From an uncultured Clostridia bacterium (GTDB taxonomy: Bacteria > Bacillota > Clostridia > Christensenellales > CAG-917), in the NCBI GenBank assembly GCA_949286725.1, contig CASECZ010000001.1, positions 124,001 to 188,000 of the forward strand: a DNA stretch of 64,000 nt. The letters are read 5' to 3'. Position numbers and translations under genes: made by a program. How positions within the stretch are numbered: the stretch's first letter is position 1; the number at the start of each line of letters is the position of its first letter. The notes beneath the pieces were generated by a model, which worked only from the letters and a program-made list of their open reading frames with translations, did not search any database and was not told the origin of the DNA. Positions 9,124 to 17,831 of the stretch are shown in pieces.

Positions 9124-9199
9124 ACACGTTTCGTGTTCCACGCTCTACTCTGCACGCGATTTACATTGTGTTGACGCCCGTATAATACACGTTTCGTGT
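9124..9199. repeat. Two copies of a 13-bp palindrome upstream of ilvE
   Basis: ACACG-TTT-CGTGT occurs at 9124-9136 and again at 9187-9199, with starts 63 bp apart. Two identical inverted repeats in the 260-bp space before ilvE could be operator sites; they could also be small hairpins linked to the end of yigZ. No regulator gene is nearby. Nothing else was seen in 8984-9243. Confidence 0.4.
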
Positions 9200-9243
9200 T
9201 ATTGTCCGAATACACGGCTTTTTGCGTAAACACGCCGCGTGTA

Positions 9244-9873
9244 TCATTCCAGCACCGCAAAGCGTTTACCTGCCGCCTTCGCAGTCACTCTGCCGCCGCT
9301 TGCCGTGCACACTGCCGCGATTGCCGCCTCCGTGTTGTCCGTGCCCGCAAGAAACGTAGCTCTGACGCCCTCGCCGTATACGACGTCGTCGGTCTTTGCG
9401 CCCGCCTTCTTCAATGCGCTCTCCAAAGAGGGAAACTCGGCGTAGGAACACTCGAAGGTTATCTCGTCGCATTCCGTCATTCTGACCACAGCGGCTTTGT
9501 CTATCGCCTGCGACACTCCGTCCGTGTATGCGCCGACAAGACCGCCCGCGCCAAGTTTTATGCCGCCGAAGTATCTTGTCACGACGACCGCCGCTTTGAC
9601 AAGCCCGCGCTTTTTCAGCACTTCGAGCATGGGCTGTCCCGCCGTACCGCTCGGCTCTCCGTCGTCGGAAAACCTCGTTTCCGTGCCGCGTTCGTCGGCG
9701 ATGTACGCGTAACAGTTGTGAGTGGCGTCGGGATAACGGCGCTTTATCGTCCGCACGAATTCCTCCGCGCTCTCACCGTCGGATATTCCCGCCAGCGTCG
9801 TTATGAACTTCGAGCGGCGGATTTCCGTTTTGTTTTCTGTCGTTCCCGATACGGTGAGATAACTTCTGCCCAT
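9244..9873 (-). CDS. YigZ/IMPACT-family protein
   Basis: Member of the UPF0029 (Impact N-terminal) family, 209 residues. The signature THNCYAYIADERGTETRFSDDGEPSGTAG runs from about residue 50 to 80, followed by VVVTRYFGGIKLGAGGLVGAY. The C-terminal half is a DUF1949-like ferredoxin fold. The molecular role in bacteria is not settled; links to translation have been proposed for the family. It starts 12 bp after tyrS and is probably translated from the same message. Confidence 0.88.
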   Translation of the reverse strand: MGRSYLTVSGTTENKTEIRRSKFITTLAGISDGESAEEFVRTIKRRYPDATHNCYAYIADERGTETRFSDDGEPSGTAGQPMLEVLKKRGLVKAAVVVTRYFGGIKLGAGGLVGAYTDGVSQAIDKAAVVRMTECDEITFECSYAEFPSLESALKKAGAKTDDVVYGEGVRATFLAGTDNTEAAIAAVCTASGGRVTAKAAGKRFAVLE

Positions 9874-9885
9874 TCTGTCAGACGG

Positions 9886-11100
9886 TCATTCCACCGTCAC
9901 TTTGTAGAAATTCTTTTTGCCCTTCTGCAAAACAAACCCGTTTGCAATCTGGCTGTCGGTAAGCGTAGCGGCAATATCGGTCACTTTCGTGCCGTCGATG
10001 CTTATGCCGCCGCCTTGAATAAGGCGTTTCGCTTCGCCTTTGGACGGAACCTTCGCAACCGCAACCAGAACGTCCGCAACGCTTGTCATTCCCGCAGGAA
10101 CGGTTGCGGCAGGCATATTTTCGCTGTCGCCTGAAAACGCCGCCTTCGCCTTCGCAAGCGCGTCGTCGGCGTCCTCTTTGCCGTGCACCATCGCCGTGAG
10201 CTCGTACGCAAGGCGTTCCTTTGCCGCGTTCATGCGCTCGTCGTTGTAGCGCGTGAGCTCCGCGATTTCGTCAAGCGGCAGGAATGTCAGGAATCTGAAC
10301 ACCTTTTCCACGTCGGCGTCGGGAATGTTTCTCCAATACTGGAAGAAATCGTACGGAGAAGTCTTGTTGCGGTCGAGCCACACCGCGCCCTTTGCCGTTT
10401 TGCCCATTTTGATGCCTTCGGACGTGGTCAGCAGACCGAACGTGATGGCAAACGCGTCCTTGCCTTCCTTGCGGCGAATGAGGTCGGCACCCGCGAGAAT
10501 GTTGGACCACTGGTCGTCGCCGCCGCATTGCAGCACGCAACCGTATTTGCGGTTGAGCACGAGGAAGTCGTAGGACTGCATCAGCATATAGTTGAATTCG
10601 AGGAAGGTCAGCCCTTTTTCCATACGCGCCTTGTAGCATTCCGCCGTCAGCATCTTGTTGACGGAGAAACACGCGCCTATTTCACGCAGAAAGTCCACAT
10701 AATTGAGGTTGAGCAACCAGTCGGCGTTGTTGACGATGATGGCTGCGTTTTCGCCTTCGAAACGGATAAAACGTGCCATTTGCTTTTTGAAGCACTCGAC
10801 ATTGTGCGCGATGGTCTCTTTGGTCATCATACTGCGCAAATCCGTACGTCCCGAGGGGTCGCCAATCATCGCCGTGCCTCCGCCGATCAGAATAATCGGC
10901 TTGTGTCCGGCGTCCTGCAAACGCTTTGCAACGATCATCTGCATAAAGTGACCGACGTGAAGGCTGTCGGCGGTGGGGTCAAAACCTATATAAAAGCATT
11001 GCGAACCGCTGTCGAGCAACTTTTTGAGTTCGTCTTCGTAGACGGTCTGTTTGACAAGTCCGCGTTCTCTGAGTTCGTCGATGATGTTCATTTTGGGCAT
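9886..11100 (-). CDS. tyrS: Tyrosyl-tRNA synthetase
   Basis: Class I synthetase that charges tRNA-Tyr; 404 residues, normal for the short bacterial type. The HIGH equivalent is HVGHF after IGFDPTADSL, the KMSKS equivalent is KMGKT, and an S4 RNA-binding domain covers the last 65 residues. The start is ATG 11100, with GGTGG 5 nt upstream; an upstream in-frame start adds 20 unrelated residues. No T-box is visible in the leader, unusual for a clostridial tyrS. Confidence 0.96.
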   Translation of the reverse strand: MPKMNIIDELRERGLVKQTVYEDELKKLLDSGSQCFYIGFDPTADSLHVGHFMQMIVAKRLQDAGHKPIILIGGGTAMIGDPSGRTDLRSMMTKETIAHNVECFKKQMARFIRFEGENAAIIVNNADWLLNLNYVDFLREIGACFSVNKMLTAECYKARMEKGLTFLEFNYMLMQSYDFLVLNRKYGCVLQCGGDDQWSNILAGADLIRRKEGKDAFAITFGLLTTSEGIKMGKTAKGAVWLDRNKTSPYDFFQYWRNIPDADVEKVFRFLTFLPLDEIAELTRYNDERMNAAKERLAYELTAMVHGKEDADDALAKAKAAFSGDSENMPAATVPAGMTSVADVLVAVAKVPSKGEAKRLIQGGGISIDGTKVTDIAATLTDSQIANGFVLQKGKKNFYKVTVE

Positions 11101-11487
11101 ATAACCACCTATATCAATAAATCTTTTGAAAATTATATCACCAAAACCACCCGCAGGCAACTTATATCTTCAAAATCTCGGGAAAAGTGCCGTTATTGTG
11201 TCGACAGAACCCGATTGTCGCCCGAATACGCCCTCGCAACGACTTTCGGCGACCTTTTCGACTTTGCCGTATATTAAAATAAAAATATATAGTGATATAA
11301 AAGCAAAAAAAGTCAAAAAACCTGCTCAGATGTCGGTTTTCCGACGAAATTAAAAACCCTTTATGTTCATCGACGTGCCCGACGGCAGCGCGCGGTGAAC
11401 ACGCAAAGCGGAGCCGAACAAAACAAACGCGCGCCCTTGCGGGTGCGCGTTCGGTTTTACTTCGGTTTTACGTTTGGGTTCAATTCG
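11101..11487. other. 387-bp gene-free stretch between tyrS and the GGGtGRT gene
   Basis: No coding frame with family likeness was found. The stretch holds the terminator of the gene at 11488, an AT-rich tract near 11270-11320, and a possible tyrS promoter there (-35 TTGACT at 11316-11311 and -10 TATATA at 11291-11286, but with 19-nt spacing). The conserved T-box sequence was looked for on the minus strand and not found. Confidence 0.5.
11426..11451 (-). terminator. Intrinsic terminator after the GGGtGRT gene
   Basis: AACGCGCACCC and GGGCGCGCGTT pair around a GCAA loop, with one mismatch, followed by TGTTTTGTT on the minus strand. It is 37 bp beyond the stop codon at 11488. Confidence 0.75.
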
Positions 11488-12492
11488 TTATTTTGCAAGC
11501 GCTTCCTGGACTGCGACGGCGCACGCCACGGACGCACCGACCATGGGGTTGTTGCCCATGCCGATGAGACCCATCATTTCGACGTGTGCGGGAACGGAAG
11601 AAGAACCCGCGAACTGTGCGTCGGAGTGCATTCTGCCCATCGTATCGGTCATGCCGTACGACGCGGGACCTGCCGCCATGTTGTCGGGGTGCAGGGTTCT
11701 GCCCGTGCCGCCACCGCTTGCGACGGAGAAGTACTTTTTGCCGTGTTCGATTGCCCATTTCTTGTAGGTGCCCGCAACGGGGTGCTGGAAACGGGTGGGA
11801 TTGGTGGAGTTGCCCGTGATGGAGACGTCGACGTCTTCGAGACGCATAATCGCAACGCCTTCGGTGACGTCGTCGGCGCCGTAAACGCGAACTGCGGCAC
11901 GCTCGCCTTCGGAATACGCGGTTTCCTTCACGACTTTGACTTCGCCCGTGTAGTAGTCCATTTTGGTCTGCACGTAGGTGAAGCCGTTGATACGGCTGAT
12001 GATGTACGCCGCGTCCTTTCCGAGACCGTTGAGGATGACTTTGAGGGGCTGTTTGCGCACTTTGTTGGCGGTTTTGGCAATGCCGATTGCGCCTTCTGCC
12101 GCGGCAAAGGATTCGTGACCCGCGAGGAACGCGAAGCATTTGGTCTCTTCTCTGAGCAGCATTGCGGCAAGGTTGCCGTGGCCGAGACCGACGGCACGCT
12201 GTTCCGCAACGGAACCGGGAATGCAGAAGCTTTGCAGACCGATACCGATTGCTTCGGCGGCGTCTGCGGCGTTCTTGCAGTTCTTCTTGATTGCGATTGC
12301 GCAACCGACGGTGTAAGCCCAGACTGCGTTTTCGAACGCTATGGGCTGCACGCCTTTGACTATTGCTTCGACGTCGATGCCTTTGGCATCGCAGACGGCT
12401 TTTGCGTCTTCCAGAGAGGCGATACCGTATTCGGCGAGAGTCTTGTTGATTTTGTCAATTCTTCTTTCGTAACCTTCGAATCTGATACTCAT
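11488..12492 (-). CDS. GGGtGRT-family protein of unknown function
   Basis: A 334-residue glycine-rich protein. The segment SVASGGGTGRTLHPDN near residue 260 carries the motif that names the family, and the C-terminus is GMGNNPMVGASVACAVAVQEAL. No signal peptide or membrane segment is visible. It follows the NifU-like gene by 9 bp, a pairing I recall for the family, which suggests an Fe-S-dependent or metal-dependent role. No catalytic activity can be assigned. A GGAGG ribosome site precedes ATG 12492. Confidence 0.8.
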   Translation of the reverse strand: MSIRFEGYERRIDKINKTLAEYGIASLEDAKAVCDAKGIDVEAIVKGVQPIAFENAVWAYTVGCAIAIKKNCKNAADAAEAIGIGLQSFCIPGSVAEQRAVGLGHGNLAAMLLREETKCFAFLAGHESFAAAEGAIGIAKTANKVRKQPLKVILNGLGKDAAYIISRINGFTYVQTKMDYYTGEVKVVKETAYSEGERAAVRVYGADDVTEGVAIMRLEDVDVSITGNSTNPTRFQHPVAGTYKKWAIEHGKKYFSVASGGGTGRTLHPDNMAAGPASYGMTDTMGRMHSDAQFAGSSSVPAHVEMMGLIGMGNNPMVGASVACAVAVQEALAK

Positions 12493-12501
12493 ATCTGCCT
12501 C

Positions 12502-13194
12502 CTATGCTTGACGGGGGTCGATATACGACTCCGCATCGGCGTATCTGCCGTAAGTACCGGTGCTCTTTTTGAGCGCTTCGGCGGGGTCGACGCCTTTCTT
12601 GATGAGGTCCATCATAACGCCGAGGCGAACAAACTCGTAACCGATGATTTCCTTGTTCTTGTCGAGAGCGATCTTGGTGACGTAACCTTCCGCCATTTCG
12701 AGGTAACGGGGCCCCTTGGCGACGGTGGAATACATCGTGCCGATCTGGCTGCGGAGGCCTTTGCCGAGGTCTTCGAGACCCGCGCCGATGGGCAGACCGT
12801 CTTCGGAGAATGCGGACTGCGTTCTGCCGTAAACGATTTGCAGGAAGAGTTCACGCATAGCGGTGTTGATGGCGTCGCACACGAGGTCGGTGTTCAGAGC
12901 TTCGAGAATGGTTTTGCCGGGGAGAATTTCGGCTGCCATAGCGGCGGAGTGAGTCATACCCGAGCAACCGAGCGTTTCGACGAGAGCCTCCTGAATGATG
13001 CCGTCCTTGACGTTGAGCGTGAGTTTGCACGCGCCCTGCTGAGGAGCGCACCAGCCTACGCCGTGCGTGAGACCGCAGATGTCCTTGATTTCCTTCGCCT
13101 GAACCCATTTGCCCTCTTCGGGAATGGGAGCGGGACCGTGGTTGGGACCCTTGGCGACAGGACACATAACTTCAACTTCGTGAGAATATTGCAT
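12502..13194 (-). CDS. NifU-like iron-sulfur cluster scaffold protein
   Basis: A 230-residue protein with a NifU N-terminal-type scaffold. The cysteines expected as cluster ligands are visible in CGLTHGVGWCAPQQGACKL and ETLGCSGMTHSAAM, and the DAINTAMRELFLQIVYGRTQSAF segment follows. It is longer than plain IscU (about 130 residues) and carries an extra C-terminal part. The start is ATG 13194, with GGAGG 5 nt upstream. It is first in a two-gene unit with the GGGtGRT gene and is probably dedicated to that partner rather than to general Fe-S assembly; no isc or suf genes are nearby. Confidence 0.8.
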   Translation of the reverse strand: MQYSHEVEVMCPVAKGPNHGPAPIPEEGKWVQAKEIKDICGLTHGVGWCAPQQGACKLTLNVKDGIIQEALVETLGCSGMTHSAAMAAEILPGKTILEALNTDLVCDAINTAMRELFLQIVYGRTQSAFSEDGLPIGAGLEDLGKGLRSQIGTMYSTVAKGPRYLEMAEGYVTKIALDKNKEIIGYEFVRLGVMMDLIKKGVDPAEALKKSTGTYGRYADAESYIDPRQA

Positions 13195-13231
13195 ATATGC
13201 CTCCGTAGATAAATTGTTTATACCGTGGGAT

Positions 13232-13260
13232 ATTGTACACCAAACCGCGCGGGTGCGCAA
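13232..13260 (-). promoter_or_regulatory. Probable promoter of the NifU-like/GGGtGRT pair
   Basis: Minus-strand -35 TTGCGC (13260-13255) and -10 TACAAT (13237-13232) with 17-nt spacing, about 40 bp before the ATG. Confidence 0.55.
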
Positions 13261-13376
13261 GCAAAATGCGAAAATAGTCCTGCGCGCACGCCGCACGAAG
13301 TCGCGACCACGCTCCCTTCCTTCGCCGCACGCCTTCCGTTTGTCACCACGTGCGTACTCGGAATTTCAGCATAAAA

Positions 13377-13402
13377 AAACGGCTGTCCTATGACAGCCGT
13401 TT
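13377..13402 (-). terminator. Intrinsic terminator after the DUF1508 membrane protein gene
   Basis: AAACGGCTGTC and GACAGCCGTTT form a perfect 11-bp stem with a 4-nt loop, followed by a T-run on the minus strand. Confidence 0.88.
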
Positions 13403-13415
13403 GCTTTCGGTCGGG

Positions 13416-14309
13416 TCAGGCGCGCACAACGTCGGTCTGCGCGAAATACTTCAATTCCTTGATGCTGTCTTCCGCATCGACGCGAACCGCTTTCTGCGGC
13501 CCGATGTAGGTGTTGATGTTGCGCACGAGTTTGTAGTGATAATCGCCCGCTTCGCCTTCGACGGAGAAGGAACCGGCAAGCACGTGCTTCTTGAAACGCT
13601 TGACTGCGTCAAGGCAGAACTGTTTGGTCTGATAGTTCTCGCTGGCGTACAGCATCTCGCCCTTGTTGGAATACAGCGTGAAATAGTACTCCTCGCCGTC
13701 GTTGCCGATTACGTACTGACCGTAAATGCTGGCAGGGTCGAAACCCGCTCTCTTCTGCAACTCGGGACGCACGGCTTTGGGTTTGGACGTGATGGGCGCA
13801 GAGGGAGGCATGACGCGTTTGACGATGGGAGGAGGAGGTTCGGGCAGATACATTTTCTGCACGTAAACGGGAGCATTGCCCTCGAAGTAGCAACCTTCCA
13901 GCGGGTCATAATAATATCCCTTGTACTCGCCTTCGTAGTTGGACCAGTCACCCTGTCTTTCGCCGACGGGACGGGTGTTGCCCGCGATGGGGTTCTCCTC
14001 GGAGAGGACGAACTTGGTGGCGTCGGAATAGACTTCGGGTTGAGGTGCTTCGTTGGTGTTGTCGACATAGGTGGGACGCGCCACTCTGCGGACGACCGTG
14101 CGGGGCTGAGCCTGCGCGGGAGCCGCCGCAACGGGAGCGGACGCAATGGGTGCCGCCGCGGGAGCGGGCATATCGACAACCTCTTTATCCTTGTGTTTCT
14201 TGGCGAAAACGGCGCTGACGATAAGCATAACGAGCGCAAACACAACAACTACCGCGATTGCCACGTAAAGTATCAGTTCTACGGTGGAAATATTGCTGAA
14301 AACTGGCAT
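13416..14309 (-). CDS. Membrane-anchored protein with a C-terminal DUF1508 (YegP-like) domain
   Basis: A 297-residue protein with one membrane segment near residues 10-33 and then a cytoplasm-type basic stretch (KKHKDK). A low-complexity Ala/Pro linker follows, and a C-terminal domain where YYFTLYSNKGEMLYASENYQTK resembles DUF1508. DUF1508 proteins are usually small and soluble, so an anchored version is uncommon. The start is ATG 14309, with GAGGGG 6 nt upstream; the frame is open 10 codons earlier without a ribosome site. Function unknown. It stands alone with its own promoter and terminator. Confidence 0.65.
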   Translation of the reverse strand: MPVFSNISTVELILYVAIAVVVVFALVMLIVSAVFAKKHKDKEVVDMPAPAAAPIASAPVAAAPAQAQPRTVVRRVARPTYVDNTNEAPQPEVYSDATKFVLSEENPIAGNTRPVGERQGDWSNYEGEYKGYYYDPLEGCYFEGNAPVYVQKMYLPEPPPPIVKRVMPPSAPITSKPKAVRPELQKRAGFDPASIYGQYVIGNDGEEYYFTLYSNKGEMLYASENYQTKQFCLDAVKRFKKHVLAGSFSVEGEAGDYHYKLVRNINTYIGPQKAVRVDAEDSIKELKYFAQTDVVRA

Positions 14310-14352
14310 TTTTCTCCCCTCGCTCAAAGATATTTTCAATCAATGCATAGTT

Positions 14353-14381
14353 ATTTTAGCATATGCGCGCGGTGAATGCAA
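14353..14381 (-). promoter_or_regulatory. Promoter of the DUF1508 membrane protein gene
   Basis: Minus-strand -35 TTGCAT (14381-14376) and -10 TAAAAT (14358-14353) with 17-nt spacing; the -10 also has an upstream TG. Confidence 0.6.
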
Positions 14382-14546
14382 TCTTTTTTGCCCTTATTTA
14401 TGAATTTTACTCAATCGGCGTGCGCATTTTGTCGAACAAAACAGTGGAAAAAACAACTCTCGCGCACGGCAACTCACCTGCCGCACCTCACATAAACAAG
14501 CGCGACGTACGGGTCGGGACGCACTTTCCTCCCCGCCGACAAGACG

Positions 14547-16241
14547 TCAGGTCAATGCTCCGAGAAGGGTCGCCGCGAACAGTCCCAGCGTGCAGACGAC
14601 GAGTATTGCCGCCGCTCTCTCGTGACGCCGCAGGAAAACGAAACGCGACGCGAGCACCACGCAGAGAGTAAAACAAACGACGCCCGCGACCGACACCGAA
14701 AATGGCACGGAGGCGAACGGTATCGCACCGACGGCAGTGGTGAACGCCTTGAACGGATACAGCAACCAATCCGCCGCGCCAACCAACCCGTGCAAAGTCG
14801 TTATTAGCGCGAACGGGGTGATTATCAGCAAAATTATGTAGATAAACATCATGTACGGCAAAATCACGATGTTTGAGATGACGAACAGCGTCTGCACTTC
14901 TCCGAAGAAAAACGCAACGAAAGGATATGTCGCGATGTTCGCGGCGATGGCAACCGCGGCGGCTTCGGACACGCGAATGAGTATGCGGCGCAACGGTTTT
15001 TCCTTGACGGTGACGTAACGTTTACGCAAATTGTCGTAGACCTTGTGCACGGTTTCTCTTCCGTTCGAGAACGCGTCGGTGTCGGCGGTATGCAAGGACG
15101 CGAACACGTTGCCACCAGGTGCGCCCGCGCGCCCGATTACGGAGGGCGCGAGTTTGTCGGTGATTTTCATAAACAAGTCGGTCAGCGGGTCGGCAAACGC
15201 CATTATTCCGAACACGGCGAATACCGAGAGCAGAAAACCCGCGTGCATAATCGAAAACGGACTGAAAATCAGAATGAGCGACGCCGCAAGGGCGAGCGAT
15301 GACAATCCGTCGCGTTTGAACCCGAACGCCGAACCGAAATTGAAAACCGCCGTCATTACGAACGCGCGCACCGCAGAAGGAGTAAATCCGCACAACGCAA
15401 CGTAAAACAGCGTGAGTACGAGCACGATTGCAAAAGCGATTTTGCGGTTTAGGCGGAGTTTCGAGAAAAGCAGGTAAACGGCGGTTGCGAGCGCAGTCAC
15501 GTGCAATCCGCTGACGGCAAGCACGTGGGCAAGACCGCTTGCTTTGACGTCGTCGTAAAGCGCGTCGTCCATACCGCGCTTGTCGCCGAGTATCAGTGCC
15601 GTACATATTGCCGCGGTATCGGCGTCGGTATGTTCGTAAAACATTTGTTTTACGGCGAGCGCGATATTGTCGGGAAAGGACACTTCTCCGTCTGCGAGTT
15701 TGACTACGGAGTCTGCCGCGACGTAGAAGTACTCCCCGTTCATTGCATTATAGGAAACGTAACTGTCGAAAGCCTCGTGCCGCTCGGGTCCGATAAACCC
15801 GGTTATGCTCACCACGTCGCCCGCGCCGAACCCGGGAGCGTCCGAAACGTAAAGATAGACTTTCGCTTCGCCGTTCAGTTCCCTGCCGTCGACGTGTATG
15901 TTTCCGACGTAAAACGTCGCTCTGTCTTCCTCTACCACGATTTCACTTGTGACCGACGCCGTGAAAGTGCCGCTGTAATCGTCAATCAAACGGGAATCGT
16001 AGACGTCAGCCGCTCCGCTCATCGAAAGTATGCCTAAGGCAAACGCGACGGCGGTGAACGCAAACTTGCGGGTTTTGGGCAAAACGAATAATACCGCTGT
16101 TGCCGCAAGCGAGGCAACGAGCGGTATAAGTCTGTACAGGTGCGATACGGGATAAAGGGCTTCGGCGACGATTATGCCCGCCGCGAGAAAAAGCGCAAAG
16201 AAGCAAACAGGTCTGAAATTGAATAGACGCCGTTTGCCCAT
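14547..16241 (-). CDS. comEC: ComEC/Rec2-family membrane protein without the C-terminal nuclease domain
   Basis: Polytopic membrane protein of 564 residues, related to the DNA-uptake channel ComEC. The N-terminal DUF4131-like part carries two membrane spans and a beta-rich extracellular region; the competence domain follows, with ILGDKRGMDDALYDDVKASGLAHVLAVSGLH, the family hallmark, and GFTPSAVRAFVM. Bacillus ComEC is 776 residues and ends in a metallo-beta-lactamase-like nuclease domain; here the protein stops after the last membrane span, and 14376-14546 contains no remnant of it. ATG 16241 lies 4 bp after the DUF1667 gene, so translation may be coupled. Confidence 0.85.
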   Translation of the reverse strand: MGKRRLFNFRPVCFFALFLAAGIIVAEALYPVSHLYRLIPLVASLAATAVLFVLPKTRKFAFTAVAFALGILSMSGAADVYDSRLIDDYSGTFTASVTSEIVVEEDRATFYVGNIHVDGRELNGEAKVYLYVSDAPGFGAGDVVSITGFIGPERHEAFDSYVSYNAMNGEYFYVAADSVVKLADGEVSFPDNIALAVKQMFYEHTDADTAAICTALILGDKRGMDDALYDDVKASGLAHVLAVSGLHVTALATAVYLLFSKLRLNRKIAFAIVLVLTLFYVALCGFTPSAVRAFVMTAVFNFGSAFGFKRDGLSSLALAASLILIFSPFSIMHAGFLLSVFAVFGIMAFADPLTDLFMKITDKLAPSVIGRAGAPGGNVFASLHTADTDAFSNGRETVHKVYDNLRKRYVTVKEKPLRRILIRVSEAAAVAIAANIATYPFVAFFFGEVQTLFVISNIVILPYMMFIYIILLIITPFALITTLHGLVGAADWLLYPFKAFTTAVGAIPFASVPFSVSVAGVVCFTLCVVLASRFVFLRRHERAAAILVVCTLGLFAATLLGALT

Positions 16242-16245
16242 ATCG

Positions 16246-16596
16246 TCAAAGCAACGGCGCGGGGACTCCCGTTATGACGATGTCCGCGCCCAGTCCGAGC
16301 GTGTCGTGCTCGGCTATGTCGCCGATTTTGCAGTCTGCGGGAGCCACAATCGTACGCATACGTTCCAAAACGTCGAACATTTTTTCCTTGGGAATGGGAA
16401 CGGAAGTTTTGACGGACACCACTCTGCCGTCCGCACGCTTTATAAGCGTGGTTACCGTGCGCACGGGGCGGGTGTACTCGGATATGCCGTATTCCAGACC
16501 GCGACGGCAGGTATTGCCGACGACCGTGATTTTGCCGTCCTTCTCGGTGATTTCGAGAGGGCAACCCATAGGACAGTTTATGCAAATGGTTTTCAT
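16246..16596 (-). CDS. DUF1667 small cysteine protein of a FAD-dehydrogenase operon
   Basis: A 116-residue protein starting MKTICINCPMGCPLEI, with the CxxCxxxC motif expected to bind an Fe-S cluster, and a further cysteine in GNTCRRG. DUF1667 proteins are usually encoded after a GlpA-like FAD dehydrogenase and an FAD/NAD oxidoreductase, as here, and probably act as a small redox subunit. The start at 16596 overlaps the stop of the preceding oxidoreductase (ATGA). The frame is open further upstream, but there it overlaps that gene. Confidence 0.85.
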   Translation of the reverse strand: MKTICINCPMGCPLEITEKDGKITVVGNTCRRGLEYGISEYTRPVRTVTTLIKRADGRVVSVKTSVPIPKEKMFDVLERMRTIVAPADCKIGDIAEHDTLGLGADIVITGVPAPLL

Positions 16597-17831
16597 AGTT
16601 CCAACCTCACGGTAACGTCGCCGTCTATCTGCTCTTTTTTGAGTTCTAACCGCTCCATTTCGCCGGGAGCGACAATCATTTTCTTTGCGGAATACAGTTT
16701 TTTGCCGTTGCACTCGGCAACAACGCGGCAGGACTTGTACACGTTGTCTGTGCGGAAGAATATTTCCACCGTGCCTTCACCCGACCTTACCGTCTGCGGC
16801 AAGGCGTAACGCACTCCCGCGCCCGTATGCACGCGGAAACTCCCTTTTGCCACCTTGCGTTTGCCGAGGGCGTACTCTGCCGCCGCGGCTCCTGCGATTT
16901 CGGCTTCGTGCGACACGTTGTCCACAAGGTCGTGAACGTGCAAGACGTTGCCGCAGGAGAATATGCCCTCCGCACTTGTCATTCTGGTTTCGTCCACTTC
17001 CGCGCCCGACGTGACTTTGCTCATCGCAACGGATGTCCCGACGAGCAGGTCGTTTTCTGGGATAAGACCGACCGACAGCAACAGACAGTCGCAGGGCTCG
17101 AACTTCTCCTCCGACAGTACGGGTTTTCTGTCCGCGCCCACCGGTGCGTAGTAAACGCCTTCCATACGCGGTTTGCCGACTATGCGTGTCACCGTGTGCG
17201 AATAGTTTATCGGAATATCGAAGTCTTCCAGGCACTGAACTATGTTCCTTTTCAGTCCGCTGGAATACGGCATGAGTTCGATGACGCGTTTTACTTCCGC
17301 GCCTTCCAGCGTCATACGGCGCGCCATAATCAGCCCTATGTCGCCGCTTCCCAATATGACGACCTTCTTACCGACGAGATAGCCTTCGATATTGCACATT
17401 TTCTGTGCCATGCCCGCAGTATAAACGCCCGCGGGACGGGTACCCGCCAGCGCGATTGCTCCCGCCGTGCGTTCCCTGCACCCCATGGCAAGCACGACCG
17501 CGCCCGCCTGTATGCGTACGAGCCCGTACTGCGGCGACAGCACAGAAAGTCGTCTGTCCTCCGTGAGCGAGAGCACCATGGCGTCGAGCATGACTTCAAC
17601 GTCGGTTTCACGCAGTCTTTCCACGAAACGGTGCGCGTATTCGGGTCCCGTGAGTTCCTCGCCGAAATAGTGAAGCCCGAAACCCGCGTGTATGCACTGG
17701 TTGAGAATGCCGCCCAAACGGTTGTCGCGCTCGACAAGCAACACTCTCGCGCCCTTTTCGCTCGCGGCAATCGCAGCCGCCATACCCGCAGGACCTCCGC
17801 CTATAACCGCAACGTCAAATTTTGTTGTCAT
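16593..17831 (-). CDS. FAD/NAD(P)-dependent oxidoreductase
   Basis: A 412-residue flavoprotein with the FAD-binding GGGPAGMAAAIAA motif at residues 11-23, an NAD-binding ILGSGDIGLIMARRM motif in the middle, and a GIFSCGNVLHVHDLVD segment that contacts FAD. The first segment LGGILNQCIHAGFG is typical of the partner subunit of anaerobic GlpA-like dehydrogenases. Its start overlaps the previous gene by 17 bp and its stop overlaps DUF1667. It probably passes electrons between the GlpA-like subunit and an acceptor. Confidence 0.85.
   Translation of the reverse strand: MTTKFDVAVIGGGPAGMAAAIAASEKGARVLLVERDNRLGGILNQCIHAGFGLHYFGEELTGPEYAHRFVERLRETDVEVMLDAMVLSLTEDRRLSVLSPQYGLVRIQAGAVVLAMGCRERTAGAIALAGTRPAGVYTAGMAQKMCNIEGYLVGKKVVILGSGDIGLIMARRMTLEGAEVKRVIELMPYSSGLKRNIVQCLEDFDIPINYSHTVTRIVGKPRMEGVYYAPVGADRKPVLSEEKFEPCDCLLLSVGLIPENDLLVGTSVAMSKVTSGAEVDETRMTSAEGIFSCGNVLHVHDLVDNVSHEAEIAGAAAAEYALGKRKVAKGSFRVHTGAGVRYALPQTVRSGEGTVEIFFRTDNVYKSCRVVAECNGKKLYSAKKMIVAPGEMERLELKKEQIDGDVTVRLEL

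Noticed and set aside
11101..11487. T-box riboswitch before tyrS (and likewise before ilvE and valS)
   Set aside because: The conserved T-box antiterminator sequence was looked for on the minus strand and not found in these leaders.
14376..14546. A frameshifted ComEC nuclease domain
   Set aside because: None of the three minus-strand frames shows a metallo-beta-lactamase motif here, and the gap is too short.
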